Positions 12,149 through 23,496 of a DNA stretch of 64,000 nucleotides are shown here, piece by piece; the first letter of the stretch is position 1; the number at the start of each line of letters is the position of its first letter. The translations under genes were made by a program, and so were the position numbers. The notes under the pieces were generated by a model, which saw nothing but the letters and a program-made list of their open reading frames with translations, searched no databases and was not told where the DNA came from. Source of the DNA: Dentipellis sp. KUC8613 (Eukaryota; Basidiomycota; Agaricomycetes; Russulales; Hericiaceae); assembly GCA_002286715.1 (NCBI GenBank), contig NSJX01000008.1, forward strand, positions 335,630 to 399,629, in the 5' to 3' direction.

Positions 12149-13526
12149 TCAGTCCGTCTTCGCCCGCGCCGCCTGGCCGACACGCCAGCGGCCGAGCATC
12201 ATGTTCGCGCGCAGCACGAGCAAGTCGCGCAGCATCTGCAGCGAGTCGAGCATCACGTTCAGCTTGCTGCCGGGCACCTCGTGCCACTCGACGGGCACCT
12301 CCGCGACGGGGATGCGCGACTGCTTCGCGAGGAGCAGCAGCTCGACGTCGAAGATCCAGGTGGCGAGGTGCTGCTGCGGGAAAATGGCGCGCGCGGCGGC
12401 GCGCGTGAAGAGCTTGAACCCGCATTGCGTGTCGCGAATGTGCCCGACGCCGACGATGCGCAGGACCGTGTGCAGGCCGTACATGAGGAAGTTGCGAATG
12501 AAGGAGCGCTGGAGGCAAATTCAGTCAGCATGAAGAAATCAGGCCACATCCTTCTGACAGCGTGGACGTCGAGATATCTCCCGACGCAAGACACCAAAAT
12601 AGGTGTGAGGATTGCCATGAGCAGTTCTGACAATGGAGACCCTGCCAGGCATCGCGCGTCCACGAACAAACGGAAAGCAAACTCACTTTGACGACAGCTT
12701 CCGAGTGCACCAGGTGCGCCCGACTCCCCACTGCTACTCCGGGCACCTCATCCCCATCTCCAGGCGCAAGGACATCCAAAGCATCCCACAGCCCCTCCAA
12801 ATCTTCAAACCGACTCGCCCCATCCGCATCCACAAACAACAGCCTCCGTCCCCGCCCATGCAGCATTCCATGCCTCACTGCGCCGCCTTTCCCAAGGTTC
12901 TTCTCCAGCTTCACGACGCGGATCTCCGCGCCCTTGTGCTTCGCCGCAAGCTTGAGCGCCGCGTCCGCGGTGCCGTCCGACGAGCCGTCGTCGACGATGA
13001 GCACCTCGTAGGTGCGTTTTTTGGACGCCGCGGTCGACGCGAGGTGTTTGAGCGCCGTCGTGAGCATGGAGGGGAGACGCTTCGTCTCGTTGTATGCGGG
13101 CACGACGACGGTGAGGTCGAGCGTGGCTGGGTCGGCGAGCCTCGGGAGCGGTTTCGGGGTGGTGGGCGCCATGGGGGAGAGGAAGGACCGCTCGGAGGCG
13201 TGCTCGGGTATCGGTGGGGGTGTCCATAGTAGCAAGAGGGTATATCCCTGTGAGATGGAGTAGGCATGTCAGCGTGCTTCGGTGGCTCGACGTTGAGGAA
13301 TGGAAAGGTTGGAAGGATGGCAGGTCAGATGCGTGCGGTAAACCGCGACCGTTACATGTCGTCGTCGTCCCGGCGCGCGTAGAACGGCCCGGAACTCTTA
13401 GAACAAGGATGAACTGGGATCATCATGCCCTCACGAGAGTTTGCAGAAGAAAATACGCACGAGTATGGCCGTGGCAGCGAGCAGGAGAGCGCCTCCGTAG
13501 AGGACGGTCGTAGAGTCCACGTCCAT
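12149..13526 (-). CDS. alg5: Dolichyl-phosphate beta-glucosyltransferase
   Basis: ER-membrane GT2 enzyme making dolichyl-P-glucose from UDP-glucose and dolichyl-P for N-glycan precursor glucosylation. Exons 13461-13526, 12687-13247 and 12149-12508 total 987 nt and give 328 residues, normal for ALG5. Exon 1 (MDVDSTTVLYGGALLLAATAIL) plus the next residues form the N-terminal membrane anchor. The catalytic domain has DLTVVVPAYNETKRLPSML, VLIVDDGSSDGTAD, the nucleotide-binding DxD in LLFVDADGASRFEDL, and QCGFKLFTRAAA, a family hallmark. WIFDVELLLLA and VPVEWHEVPGSKL also match. The start was chosen because the exon-1 ATG supplies the anchor missing from exon 2. The first intron is unusually long (213 nt). 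Confidence 0.95.
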
Positions 13527-14715
13527 GGAGTAGAGGTATGCCTGATTCACGATTAGTGTTGGTCCTGAATCTTCATGAAAGAAGTGAATTGTTTACAAGG
13601 TCTATCCAGGAACTTGCAGCATGGGAAGGAAGGAAAGGTTGTGTGCGACTGCACCGGCCACGTCGACTGGGTCGATTTCTGTCAAAATATGGGCGCTTGC
13701 TGCCGAACAGCTGGGCGCTTGTCGCAGTTTATTATGTCAGGAAGGACCAAACATAGCTTCGGCTATCTCGGTCTGTCTGCTACCTACGTAGAACATGATC
13801 AGGTCTTGCTAAGTAGGTGAATACTTGCACTGGAGACGTACAGCAATTGTCAAGGTTGTGGGTGAGCTCTTCCATACCACACCGCATTGGAAACTGACCT
13901 GGCCGGCGCTCAGCGTCTGCTTCCTTCAAACGAAGAACACTACAAGACAATGGTGTCACCTGTAACCCCGTCAATATGCCTTACTACAACATCGCACAGG
14001 GTCTGGTAATGTTGACATGCATGCTTAGAACAGGTACTACTTTGATGCCGGCGCCGCACAGCCTACGCAATTGTTGACGATGATACTGAACAAGTGTCGA
14101 TGCACCGGGCCCGCCGTGACCCGTGATGCTTCGAGCTGGCCTACAGATATGGCATGGCCTACTGAAATGACACAGGTTGCACGTAAGCTTGTGAATGTAG
14201 CGGGGTGGAAAGAGAACCTTGGACGTACGACGCGCGGTAAGTAATTTGCCTTGCTCATCTTGGCGGATGTATTGGCGTACAGCCCTTTATAAAACGTAGG
14301 ACACACTGTACACGAAACCACGTTTGTCGGCTCATGATTTATTCGACCAGGTCGTTTTGTGGCGTTACAGCAGTATGATCAGTCACCGTCTGGTTTCCTG
14401 CCACGGAAGACGCACATACGAGAGACGCATACTCGGATGTGCGAGTGCTTCTGTAACGATCGAACCCATATCACAGCCACCCACCTCAAAGCTCATGACA
14501 GTGTGAGCACTTCCACTCGAACAGCCATGGTGTCTCCGCCGATACCTTTATCGACCTTCGCCCCTGCTTGACGGTAAACGTGCCGGACGTTTTGACCCAA
14601 GCTCTTCGGTTTATATATCCCGAAATTCCTCTGCTGTTTCTAGACACAGCATGGCTCAGCCTCAGAACGAAAGTCATCCACGGTGAGTTGAGTCCCGCAT
14701 CGTCGGCGTGGCTCA
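13527..14715. other. Intergenic region with no recognisable gene
   Basis: About 1.2 kb between ALG5 and the F-box fragment. Only short frames occur and none shows a family motif. The ALG5 promoter should lie at its left end. Confidence 0.4.
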
Positions 14716-15242
14716 TGCATAATGCTGATCAGACTTACCGAGTTAAAATTAAAAGGTTAGGACTCAGCCCCAGTCTGCCTATCAGCCGTCTGCCTCTTGA
14801 AGTACTCTGTTCGATCTTCCAAATTCTCGTTGCAGTAGACCCACCTGATGCCGGCGGGCATGTCAAGGACAAACTGCTACGGCTTGGCTGGGTCTGGATC
14901 ACGCAAGCCTGCAGGCATTGGCGACACGTTGCAGTGGGCGATCCGCGTCTCTGGTCTGAGATCGTCTTCGGGCTCTCGGCTGAGTGGACTCAAGAGTTCA
15001 TGCTACGTGCGCAAGGAACTCCGATAACCTTTCGTCGCCTTTTGAGCAAGGGCAAGGTTGATGGCCATCTACGCGACTTCAAACATAATCATTTGGTGAG
15101 CCATATGTCGCAGTTGAAGGATCTTGTCCTCGAGCTAGATCCCGAATCTCTGGCTTCTGTTTCTCGAGACTTGCCGACTTTCGCTCCCCTTTTAGAGACC
15201 TTGGAAATCCGGTCTTCCAGTCCTCAAAATAATGGCCGATGA
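14716..15242 (+). pseudogene. Truncated F-box protein gene
   Basis: F-box proteins recruit substrates to SCF ubiquitin ligases and are hugely expanded in Agaricomycetes. The frame contains a clear F-box: SLPISRLPLEVLCSIFQILV, then WVWITQACRHWRHVAVGDPRLWSEIVF, followed by the beginning of the usual downstream region (PITFRRLL, LPTFAPLLETLEIRSSS). It stops at 15242, far short of the roughly 450-600 residues usual for this family. Right after the stop, another frame reads LHFQDDLPPIDILLHR, suggesting a frameshift or nonsense change followed by loss of the C-terminus. The first in-frame ATG is 14716; upstream coding sequence joined by splicing is possible. Probably a decaying member, though a short functional F-box protein cannot be excluded. 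Confidence 0.6.
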
Positions 15243-15416
15243 ACTTGACGCTGCATTTCCAGGATGATCTGCCACCTATCGATATTCTCCTTCACAGAGT
15301 CACCCACCAACATGACAGAGCAGAGAAAACCTAATTTCCATTAACACAACATAACACTCTACGCACAACACAGATGATACACAAAAGAACAAAACCACCA
15401 CCTGCTCCCGTCCCTC

Positions 15417-18400
15417 TCACACACCGCTTCCACCCACCTCAAACTGCCCACCCTCACCGTCACCCACGGGAGCCCACCACCACCGCCTCACCTCGATCGC
15501 CCACCCGCTCCGCGATCCGTCCGCCGCGGGCTCGCCGAGCACGCGCACCTCGTCGGGCGCGAAGTCGAAGTTGGCCTCGGTGAGGTCGCGCTGGAGGAGT
15601 TGCGGTTTCGATGTGGACGGGGAAGAGCCGTGAGTGGGGGTGGGGGTAGATTCAGAGGCTGTGGTTTTGCGCGGAGGGGGCGCGGTCTTGCTTATGGGAG
15701 CAGGAGGCGCGTCTTTGCTTTCTGGAGGAACAAGAGCGTCTTGGGGTGCCGGGGCTGCAGATACCGGCGGCGCAGGCGCGGGCGTGTCTGGACTCGAGGA
15801 AGAGGCGGGTAGAGGCATAGCGGCAGAGGTGCTCGCAGACGCGGAAGGCAGCACGCCGATGTCCTTGTCCGTGCTCTCGACTGCAGGTGTTGCTTGAATC
15901 TGTGCAGCCGGCTCGGGTTCGATAGGCGGATACGGCACGGGGCCTAGGGGTACGGAAGGTATGGTGAGTGCGGTAGGAGGAGCAGGAGCGGAGGGAGCTA
16001 CGGTCGTCGATTCGACCGCGGCTGCCGTTTGTGCGGCTTCCCCACCAGCAGTAGCACTAGCACCAGGACCCTCTGCCGGCGCCGCCTTCTCCGGCCCCTT
16101 ATCCACGGCCCCCGCCGTCCCACCAACCAAGTATATCGCCCACCGCCTCCGCCCACTCCCATCTGTGTCACTGCCATCTCCATCCATATCCTCGTCTCCA
16201 TGGCTGTGATTCTCCTTATCCTCCGCGTCCGGCTTCGCCGCCTCATACGCACGCACGACAAACCGCTCACACGCTGTCTCGAGCACGACGTCGCGCGGTG
16301 CCGGGCCTGCTCCCGCTTCCGTTCGCAAGGACTCGTCCACCTGTGCGACGCGCCGACGCTTGCGCGGTGGCACGACAGGCTCCTCAGGGGCAGCGGGAGG
16401 GCGCGCAAAGAGTACGTCGCGGAGCACGTCGGGGTCGTATTTGAATCTGTGCACCATAGCCCGCACATAGATATGAATGAGTATAGGCACACTCAGACAC
16501 GATGACTGCAGTGAAAATCACGCACCCAGGCCCGCCCGCCGCGCCCCCAAACACGACGCTCATCCGCGCCGCGCGCACTTCATGCTCGAGCCCCAACACC
16601 AGGTCCACATCGACGCCGATGGTGGGATCATCGCACTCGTACTCATACTCGCCTGTATTCGCGTCGAGAGGTTCCATCATCCGCCGTGGCCGCTTGCGCC
16701 GCAGCCCGAGCCCGACTCCGAGCCCCAGCACGGCACGGCGGCCCTCGGCGTACTCCCGCAGCCGCTGCTTGCGATTCTTGATCCCGAGCCCGGGCGCCTT
16801 GTGCGCAGTGCCCTTCTGCAGACGCACGTCAGCCCGGGACGCGTCAAAACTACCATATATCGAAAAACGCACCTCGAGGAACTGCACGCCCAGAATCTCA
16901 AACCCGCCCCCATCGTGCCCATTGCCCCAGCTCCCACTGACCACCCCCCGGCCATCATCATCCTCGCTCCCCTCCTCCTCCTCACCTTCATCCCGCCCGC
17001 CCATCACCCCTCCGGGTCCCACGCCCACCCCACCGACATACCTCAACTCCCGCCCCATGCGCACCTCGACGCGCAGATCGCGGCCCTCCCTGCGCGCGCG
17101 CGCCAGCACGCTCCACCTTACGAACCCAGCATGCACGACGCACGCGAGCACATCCGAGTCGTCCGTGTACACGCGGCGCGCGTCGTACGCGCCCGGCACG
17201 CCGCCCCACAGATGGTGCGCACCCGGGCGCACAGCAGGCAGGAACGTGGCGGGGATGAGCAGCGTCGCGCGCGCGTCGCCCGGCGCGGTGTATGGGAATG
17301 GCGACGCGGGGTGCACGAAGGCGCCCAGGTGTGGCGCGGGCGGGGCGGGCGCGGGCATGAGCGTCAGTGCGGAGCCGGGATATCCGTGCGGGGGGTACCC
17401 GTGCATGTGTGGCGCGGGCGGCGGTGGCGGGGTGCGCCGTGCGTAGGGCGGGGGCCCGAGGATCTGATGCGAGTGCGGATGTGGGTGCGGATGTGGGTGT
17501 TGGAGAGGATGGGGGAGGGGCTGTTGTTGTTGCAATTGATGTTGGTGTGGGTGCTGGTGCGGATGGGGGTGCGGGTGGGGAGTGTGTCCGTGGTGCAGAA
17601 CGTGGGTGTGTGCGCTCCCGCCGCCGCTCGATGGGTGCACATGGTGCACATGTTGATGCTGGTGTTGGTGTGAGTGTATATGCGGGTGTGATGGGTGTGG
17701 CGGCGACGGGCCGGGCCCAGGACCGTATGGCTTGCGTGGACCGCCACTGGAAGGCGGCTTCTCCTGCACGTACTGCGGCGGGGGCGGGTACGGGGAATGT
17801 ACATGCTGCATCTGGACGTCAGGCTTCGGTGGCGAGACAAGGCCCGAGCTGGGTGGCCCTTTTCCCTTTCCACCCTACGAGTCACACCAGGATCAGCACA
17901 GGAAAAGACCGTGAAACACGAGTACGCACCGATGACGGAGTGGGGAAGGGCGGCGGGCCGCTCTCATCAGCGCGACGCTGGGCGGCAGCCTTGCGAATGA
18001 TCTCCATGTCCTCGCGCTGCCGCTGCATCTGAATATGGTCGCGTTCGCGCTCTCGCTCCCGTTCACGCTGCCGCATCTCCCGCTCACGCTCATACTCCCT
18101 CTCGCGTTCGCGATCTCGTTCGCGCTCACGCCCCAGCCGCGACGAGCTCGACGAGCTCGACATCATCCCCGGAGACGGCGGGCGGCCGAGGCCCGAGGAG
18201 GACGCGGACGGCGGGGGCGGGAAGGACGAGGGATGGCCCATGCCGATGGGCGTATGCGGGCCACCGCCGCCCATCGACGCCCGCTTCCTCGAGCGGCTGC
18301 TGTCCCTGCTCTCGGCAGCCCTGGCCCTTTCCATCTCGCGCTCGCGCTCCATCTCGCGCTCCCTCTCACGCCCGCGCTGGATATCCCGCTCGACCATCTC

Positions 18401-19624
18401 GCGCTCGCGCTCGCGCATGTCCCTCTCGCGCTCCCTCTCCCTGCCCAGCGCGAGTGCACTGGGGCCCATGGCCGCCTGCGACGCATTGTGTGCATGCATC
18501 ATGTAGTCGCGGTCGCGGTCGCGCTCCCTTTCGCGTTCGCGTTCTCGTTCTCTGTCGCGGTCGCGGTCGCGGTGGTGTGGCGGGAGGAGCGGGGGCGGGC
18601 CCGCAAGCCCCAAGTTGCCCGGCGGCGGCGGTCCGCCCACGTGACGGGCCGAAGTCGGCGGTCCACCTGCGGTCCCTGCACCCGGTCCCGCGTCCGACTG
18701 GAGGCTCGCCATGGGCATCGCCCCGCCCCCGCCCCCGCCGCGCGGCGGGTAGGCGTGCGCATGCGGGTGGCCGGTGTACATGGGCGAGGGCTCGTGGATG
18801 CCGGCGTGGTGCGGTGGGGGCGGCGGCGGCGGGGAAAGAGCGCGCGGCCCTGGACCGACGTGCGTGGGGTACAGCGGCACGCTCCCCCCCGGCCCTCCTC
18901 CTACTCCTCCCAGCCCACGGTCTCTCTCTCCTCCCGGCGGCGGGATGCCCTTGCGCTCGCGATCGGACGGGCTGCGCGCGTACGGATTCGAATGGGGGTG
19001 CTGGGAGTGCGGGTGTGGCGGGTGGGAGTGGCTGTGAAGGGCGCTGGGCGGGGGCGGGAGGTACATGGGCGGGCTTGCGTGCGGGGGGAGGTGGTGGCCC
19101 TGTGGCGGTGGAGGCTGCTGGGGCGGGCGTGCGGACACGGGCGGGCGCCCGATGTAGGGCGAGCCGGGCTGAGACGCCAGCCTGCCGGGACCGGGGACAG
19201 GCGAGGGCAGGTGAGGTGCGCGGCGGGCATAGTCGTCGGAGGGCGAAGGCCTGTGCTTTTTGGGCTCATATTCGGTAGGATACGGCGGCACGGGTGCGGG
19301 GGCCGGGGCGAGGTGGTGGTGGGGCGGGGGCACGGGGTAGTCATGGTGTGAAGGCGGCGGGGCATGGCGACCGAGGACCTGGGGCGGCGGCGGTAGCGAC
19401 GGTAGACGGTGCGGGTCGTGGAGAGGAGGGGGGAGGAGTGCACGCTCTCGATCTCGGTCACGGTCTCGGGGCGATGGGGGTGATGAGTGCTGATGCAATG
19501 GGGGAGGCGGCGGGGGTGGCTGTTGCTGCTGCTGCTGCTGTTGCTGGGCCTTCTGTTGCTGCTGCTGACGACGGCGAGCATGGTCCTCGGAGGGCGAGTC
19601 CTGGAGGAGGGCGGCGACGTTCAT
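15417..19624 (-). CDS. Rxt3-like histone deacetylase complex subunit, highly repetitive
   Basis: Predicted subunit of the Rpd3L/Clr6-type deacetylase complex. The ATG at 19624 gives MNVAALLQDSPSEDHARRRQ. About 1200 residues in four or more exons; introns are seen at 17875-17929 and near 16815-16872 and 16460-16530. The N-terminal half is poly-Gln, poly-Pro and His-rich, then long Arg-Glu/Arg-Asp dipeptide runs between about 18020 and 18580. The conserved Rxt3 core follows around 17350-17130: LGAFVHPASPFPYTAP, ATLLIPATFLPAV, and the hallmark RVYTDDSDVLACVVHAGFV. The rest of the Rxt3 domain continues with RELRYVGGVGVGPGG and GFEILGVQFLE. The C-terminal third is Pro/Ala-rich with a final NFDFAPDEVRVLGEP and ends GGSGV. 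The core is the only part supporting the name. Confidence 0.78.
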
Positions 19625-21208
19625 GGTGGGGGGAAACAGCGACGAGGGCGTTGGAAAGAGGAGAGCGACGGAAAATGGGACAGGCGATCACAGGAACGAT
19701 CGAGATCGCCGTTTATCTTTGCTCCCACCTCGCTTCTTCCGCACGTCGTTGTTTTCCGGTTCGCTGTGTGTGCACGTCGGCGCGGACGTTGAGCTTGAGG
19801 ACGCAAGGGCGTCGGGCGTCGTGGACGTCGAGAGCAAGAGGCGGGCGAAAGAACACGTGCCGAGGAGGGCGAAAGCATCCTCGATCTGGATCTGAGATCG
19901 CGCGAATTTCACTCTCGCTAGAACACGTCACGCGCCGCGCCACCGCCATCACCTTGTCCGCCTAGCCTCCTCGTCGTCCGCCGCCCAGCGTGCTCAGCCC
20001 GACGCCCGACGCCCGACGCCCTGCCCAGCGCGCACAAACCAGCGCGCCGACCAAGACACATCCACATCTCACGCTCGACGCTTCCGACACGCACGCATAT
20101 CATCTGACGGTTGCGAACTCAGCAGCCATCACCCCAAGCTTCTCATCTCCCGGATCCCGACGTCTCGTACGTACCCAAGAACACCCTCCGGCCCTCCTTG
20201 GTGCTGCGTTGTCCGGCTGCTCACATCCTACAGCGCCTCCGCGAAATCAGATGGTCGCACGTTGGGCGCTGTCCGCGCTGGGGAGGCATATCGCCCATTT
20301 GTCTGCATTAGACTTCTGGCCGTGATTGAAACCCCCAAGCTGTCTGACATAGGTACGTATAGGCGTGCGTCTAGCTCGAAAGAGAGCCTGTCATGCAAGG
20401 CGTCAAATTCCCTTTTTGGTTTTGACCCCCGGGCCGTGGCGGAGAGCATTGTACAATGTTATGACGGTGGTGGAAGACAGGGCCACCGGAACGGCGGAGA
20501 CAACTGTATGGCAGTTGGAGCAGCGGGAACATGGGGACAGTCGACATGCCGGTGGAAGAGAGATTCGAGGCGTGCAGCACCGGTTTCAACTCGAATCCCA
20601 GGACAGCAGCTGATAGCGCCGCAGATGGTAGAACAGACTCCATTATGACAAACCAGACCTGGCGGCTCGAGGGCGAATCCGGAACGTGAACCTGGTGAAT
20701 GTATTGGAGGAAACGGACCATGGAGGCCGATAGTGAAAGCGAGTCGCGAGTTTTCTGTTGGGATCCCACGTATTCACACCAGGAACTAAGAATAACATAG
20801 GGCATGTACCCCTCATCGCCAGGTATCAAATTCTCGCACGAGTAAAAACAAGCTCAAGAGAGACAAGCGAAGGGGAAAAGGAAACCATCGATCTTGGCTA
20901 CACATTGACCTCAATGGACCATTGCCAAAGGCGGTCCACGAGGCTTCGATAGAGCCGAAAGGTAGAGAAGAGGAAAATGAGATAGCGAAGAAAACAAGTG
21001 TTACACACCTCTTCACTCACTACCACTGAAGTCGAAGCCGCTCGCACGGACTTTACCTATGGCCTAAAAAACTGATATACATCCGGCTGCGGTGCAAGAA
21101 GCCTCGTGAAATAGGGAGTGCATTTTGGGTGGTGTGCATGCATGGTACATGGCGACAATAATCATAGCAAGGAGGGAAGCAAGCATAAGAGACGACGGGG
21201 CGATGCGT
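19625..21208. other. Intergenic region upstream of the Rxt3-like gene
   Basis: About 1.6 kb between the start of the Rxt3-like gene and the 3' end of RPL11. The left 400 bp is probably the Rxt3 5' UTR and promoter. Frames up to 152 codons exist around 20370-20830 but none has a recognisable domain or convincing spliced continuation. No RNA gene or repeat is seen. Confidence 0.4.
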
Positions 21209-21917
21209 TTATTTCTGCACACATTGTTAGCCACGGCCCAAAGCCAAAACACAAAAACACTGCGCACCAAGATGATACCATCGAACCTCTGCTTGAACCA
21301 CGCCATCGTGTCCTCCTTCTTCACCCGATGCGTGGGGCCGATGCGCGCCTTCTTCTGCTTCCTCTTCGCAACACGCGCACCGGGGCGGCCCATGACGACG
21401 TAGAAGTCCATGCCGAAGATACCAATGCCGGGGTCGTAGCGCGCACCGAGATCGATGTGCTCCTGGATGCCGAAGCCGAAGTTGCCCGTCTCGGAGAAGT
21501 TGCGGCGGCGGAGCTCGTACTCCTTCACCTTCAGGCCACGCTCGAGGATCTCCTCCGCCTTGGGCCCGCGGATCGTAACGTGCACGGCGATCTTCTCGTT
21601 ACGACGGATGCCGAACGTGCGCACGGTGTACCGCGCCTTGGACGTGACGGGCGTCTGGCCGGTAAGCTGCTCGAGCACCTTCGAGGCCCGCGTGAGCCTG
21701 TCGCCGGACTCGCCGACGGAGATGTCTGCACCACGCTCAGTTCCCTGCCCTCTCCTCGCAAATCCGCCGCAAGCTACTCACTGATGACGAGCTTGGAGAT
21801 GTTAAGCTCCCGCATGGGGTTCGTGGGGGCGGTCTTGGTCTCGGCCTGGAGACAACACCCAGCGCATGGTCAGCATCTCCTCACCAGGTCGTGCGACGGA
21901 CGTGCGGCACTCACCAT
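21209..21917 (-). CDS. rpl11: 60S ribosomal protein L11 (uL5)
   Basis: Large-subunit protein contacting 5S rRNA. Four coding exons: 21915-21917 (the ATG alone), 21782-21845, 21268-21725 and 21209-21214 (one Lys codon plus TAA). They total 531 nt, 176 residues, the normal RPL11 length. The spliced protein reads [20 protein letters not shown] and then [100 protein letters not shown]. The match is near-universal in sequence. Introns close to the start codon are common in fungal ribosomal-protein genes, but both terminal exons here are extreme: the start codon and the last amino acid each sit on their own coding exon. High expression is expected. Confidence 0.97.
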
Positions 21918-22258
21918 GTCGTTAATGCGCCGGCGTCGTCGTTGTCGATAACCTACCTTGAAATTGGGTGTTAGGACTTGTTTGTCCGCCACAGCGCAGG
22001 ACGCGGTGGCTTGCTACTGCATAGTTTCTCGGCAGTTCCCGGGCGCCACCCTTTCTTAGTTCCAAATCAGTGCCACGACTTCGACTTCAAACGGCCGAGG
22101 ACATCGATGCCAATCTACGAAGATACATGTCAAGAGCCTCACAAATACTTGTAGTACTCGCGCGTTTGGCGTCTCCTGCGGCCCTGCCTCGAGAGCTGTG
22201 AGAATTTCATAACGTCTTTATTATGCGATGTGGCTGTGTAAGTTAAGCTTCTCTTTAT
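21918..22258. other. RPL11 promoter and 5' UTR region
   Basis: About 340 bp between the RPL11 start codon and a tRNA-Ile on the other strand. It should contain the RPL11 promoter and 5' leader. No further gene is seen. Confidence 0.45.
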
Positions 22259-22332
22259 GGCCGACTAGCTCAGCTGGTTAGAGCGTCGTGCTAATAACGC
22301 GAAGGTCTTGGGTTCGATCCCCACGTTGGCCA
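22259..22332 (+). tRNA. tRNA-Ile (anticodon AAT)
   Basis: 74-nt cloverleaf without intron. The acceptor arm GGCCGAC pairs with GTTGGCC, with A as discriminator. The D-arm is GCTC/GAGC, the anticodon stem TCGTG/CGCGA with loop CTAATAA and anticodon AAT, and the T-loop is TTCGATC. One mismatch occurs at the first T-stem pair (T-C), shared by all copies in this window. Internal A box (TAGCTCAGCTGG) and B box (GGTTCGATCCC) are intact, so RNA polymerase III transcription is expected. Identical in mature sequence to the copies at 34618 and 59380. Confidence 0.97.
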
Positions 22333-22441
22333 CAGTGTCAGGGTATCCATATATTTTCCCTCTTTTGTCTCGACAAAGACAACAACGACTCGAGTTGCCA
22401 CCGGTTTCTGATTCTCAGCATAATACTATCACATTACCCCA

Positions 22442-22932
22442 TCAACCTCTACCATGTGTTCGCACGCAGACTGTCGAGCAATCCCCAACGGCAAACGAGC
22501 CAACCCTACCGCCCAAATGCATCCGCAACAGCTCCGCAGTACGTTCGCAGCCCCTCAAGGCCTCATACCTAAAGCATGCCAGCTTCCTCCCCACCATCCG
22601 CCGCATCTTCAACGCCAGCCCAAGCGCCCGCCACACATCCAGGAACATGAGCCCCGGTCGCGTCGACAACGCGCAGGCTGCGCGCGGTTATATCCGATGC
22701 GAAGATGATCTCCCAGTCCTGGTGCGGGCGGCATGGGGTCCGGATCTACAGCGTGAGGATCGCGTCGCCGTGTAGGAGCTGCAGAAGCCGCCGCACGAAC
22801 AGCACCATGTCGGTACCGGGGGAGACGCTCGGGTTCCGGGAGAAGTACAGATTGTTGGATGTCGTGCGGGTGGAGATCGAGCTCGACCAGACGGGGTATC
22901 TGATGCAGCGGGTCGAGCAGCTGGGCAAGTGA
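22442..22932 (+). pseudogene. Unrecognised coding-like remnant
   Basis: Two overlapping stretches show coding-like composition in different forward frames. The first includes GYIRCEDDLPVLVRAAWG, around 22680-22745. The second, 22800-22932, reads GETLGFREKYRLLDVVRVE then IELDQTGYLMQRVEQLGK and a stop, with GC-rich third positions. No intact start or convincing splice joins them, and stops interrupt each frame. I do not recognise the family. It may be the 3' exons of a decayed gene, or a real gene whose exon structure I cannot resolve. Confidence 0.3.
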
Positions 22933-23415
22933 GAAGCCTTGACGTGCCTGCTATATGGGTACACTAGATAGCAGGGAGGTGTCAGTAGCTGTCTTTGAGC
23001 CTGATAGACAACATGAGTAGATTAGTGAGCCACGGAACAGCACAGTTCCAGAAACAAATGATGCACAGATTCGGGGCATGCATTGATGATGCAAAGACGG
23101 AAGGTACCTGCTGAGAAGCACGTGGGTAGGGGCAACCACGTCGATAATAGGTAGGGGACCTACTGCTCCAACCTTCGCAACTATCCATTCAATGCAATGC
23201 GTCTCTGAAAATTGATATTCGCGTTCAGCCAACACAACCGAGCACTCCAAAGCACTGACATTATCGCAAGATGCCCAACAGCACGGATAAATAGCATCAT
23301 AGTAACAGTAGCACATGCAAAGCAAACAAATAGGTCGTATCGTGGCCCGCGCCAGCAGCGAGAGCATCACATCGTCATCAGCATACAGATCTGCACCTCC
23401 CTTCCTCGCATCCCG

Positions 23416-23435
23416 TCTCGTCTCGTCTCGTCTCG
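23416..23435 (+). repeat. Simple repeat (TCTCG)4
   Basis: Four perfect tandem copies of a 5-bp unit, about 60 bp beyond the stop codon of the Ran-binding protein gene and probably in its 3' flank. Confidence 0.85.
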
Positions 23436-23496
23436 AAGAGCGCACTCCTATTCTAGGACTCGGACCACACAGGTGACAGAGGGCAATGCGAAGCGA

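Noticed and set aside
18035..19351. 438-codon plus-strand frame, and similar ones at 18454-19278 and 16477-17673
   Set aside because: Antisense to the Rxt3-like gene. The open frames follow from the GC-rich dipeptide repeats of the coding strand and contain no domain.
20371..20829. 152-codon minus-strand frame in the RPL11/Rxt3 intergenic region
   Set aside because: No motif or family; codon usage is not clearly coding.
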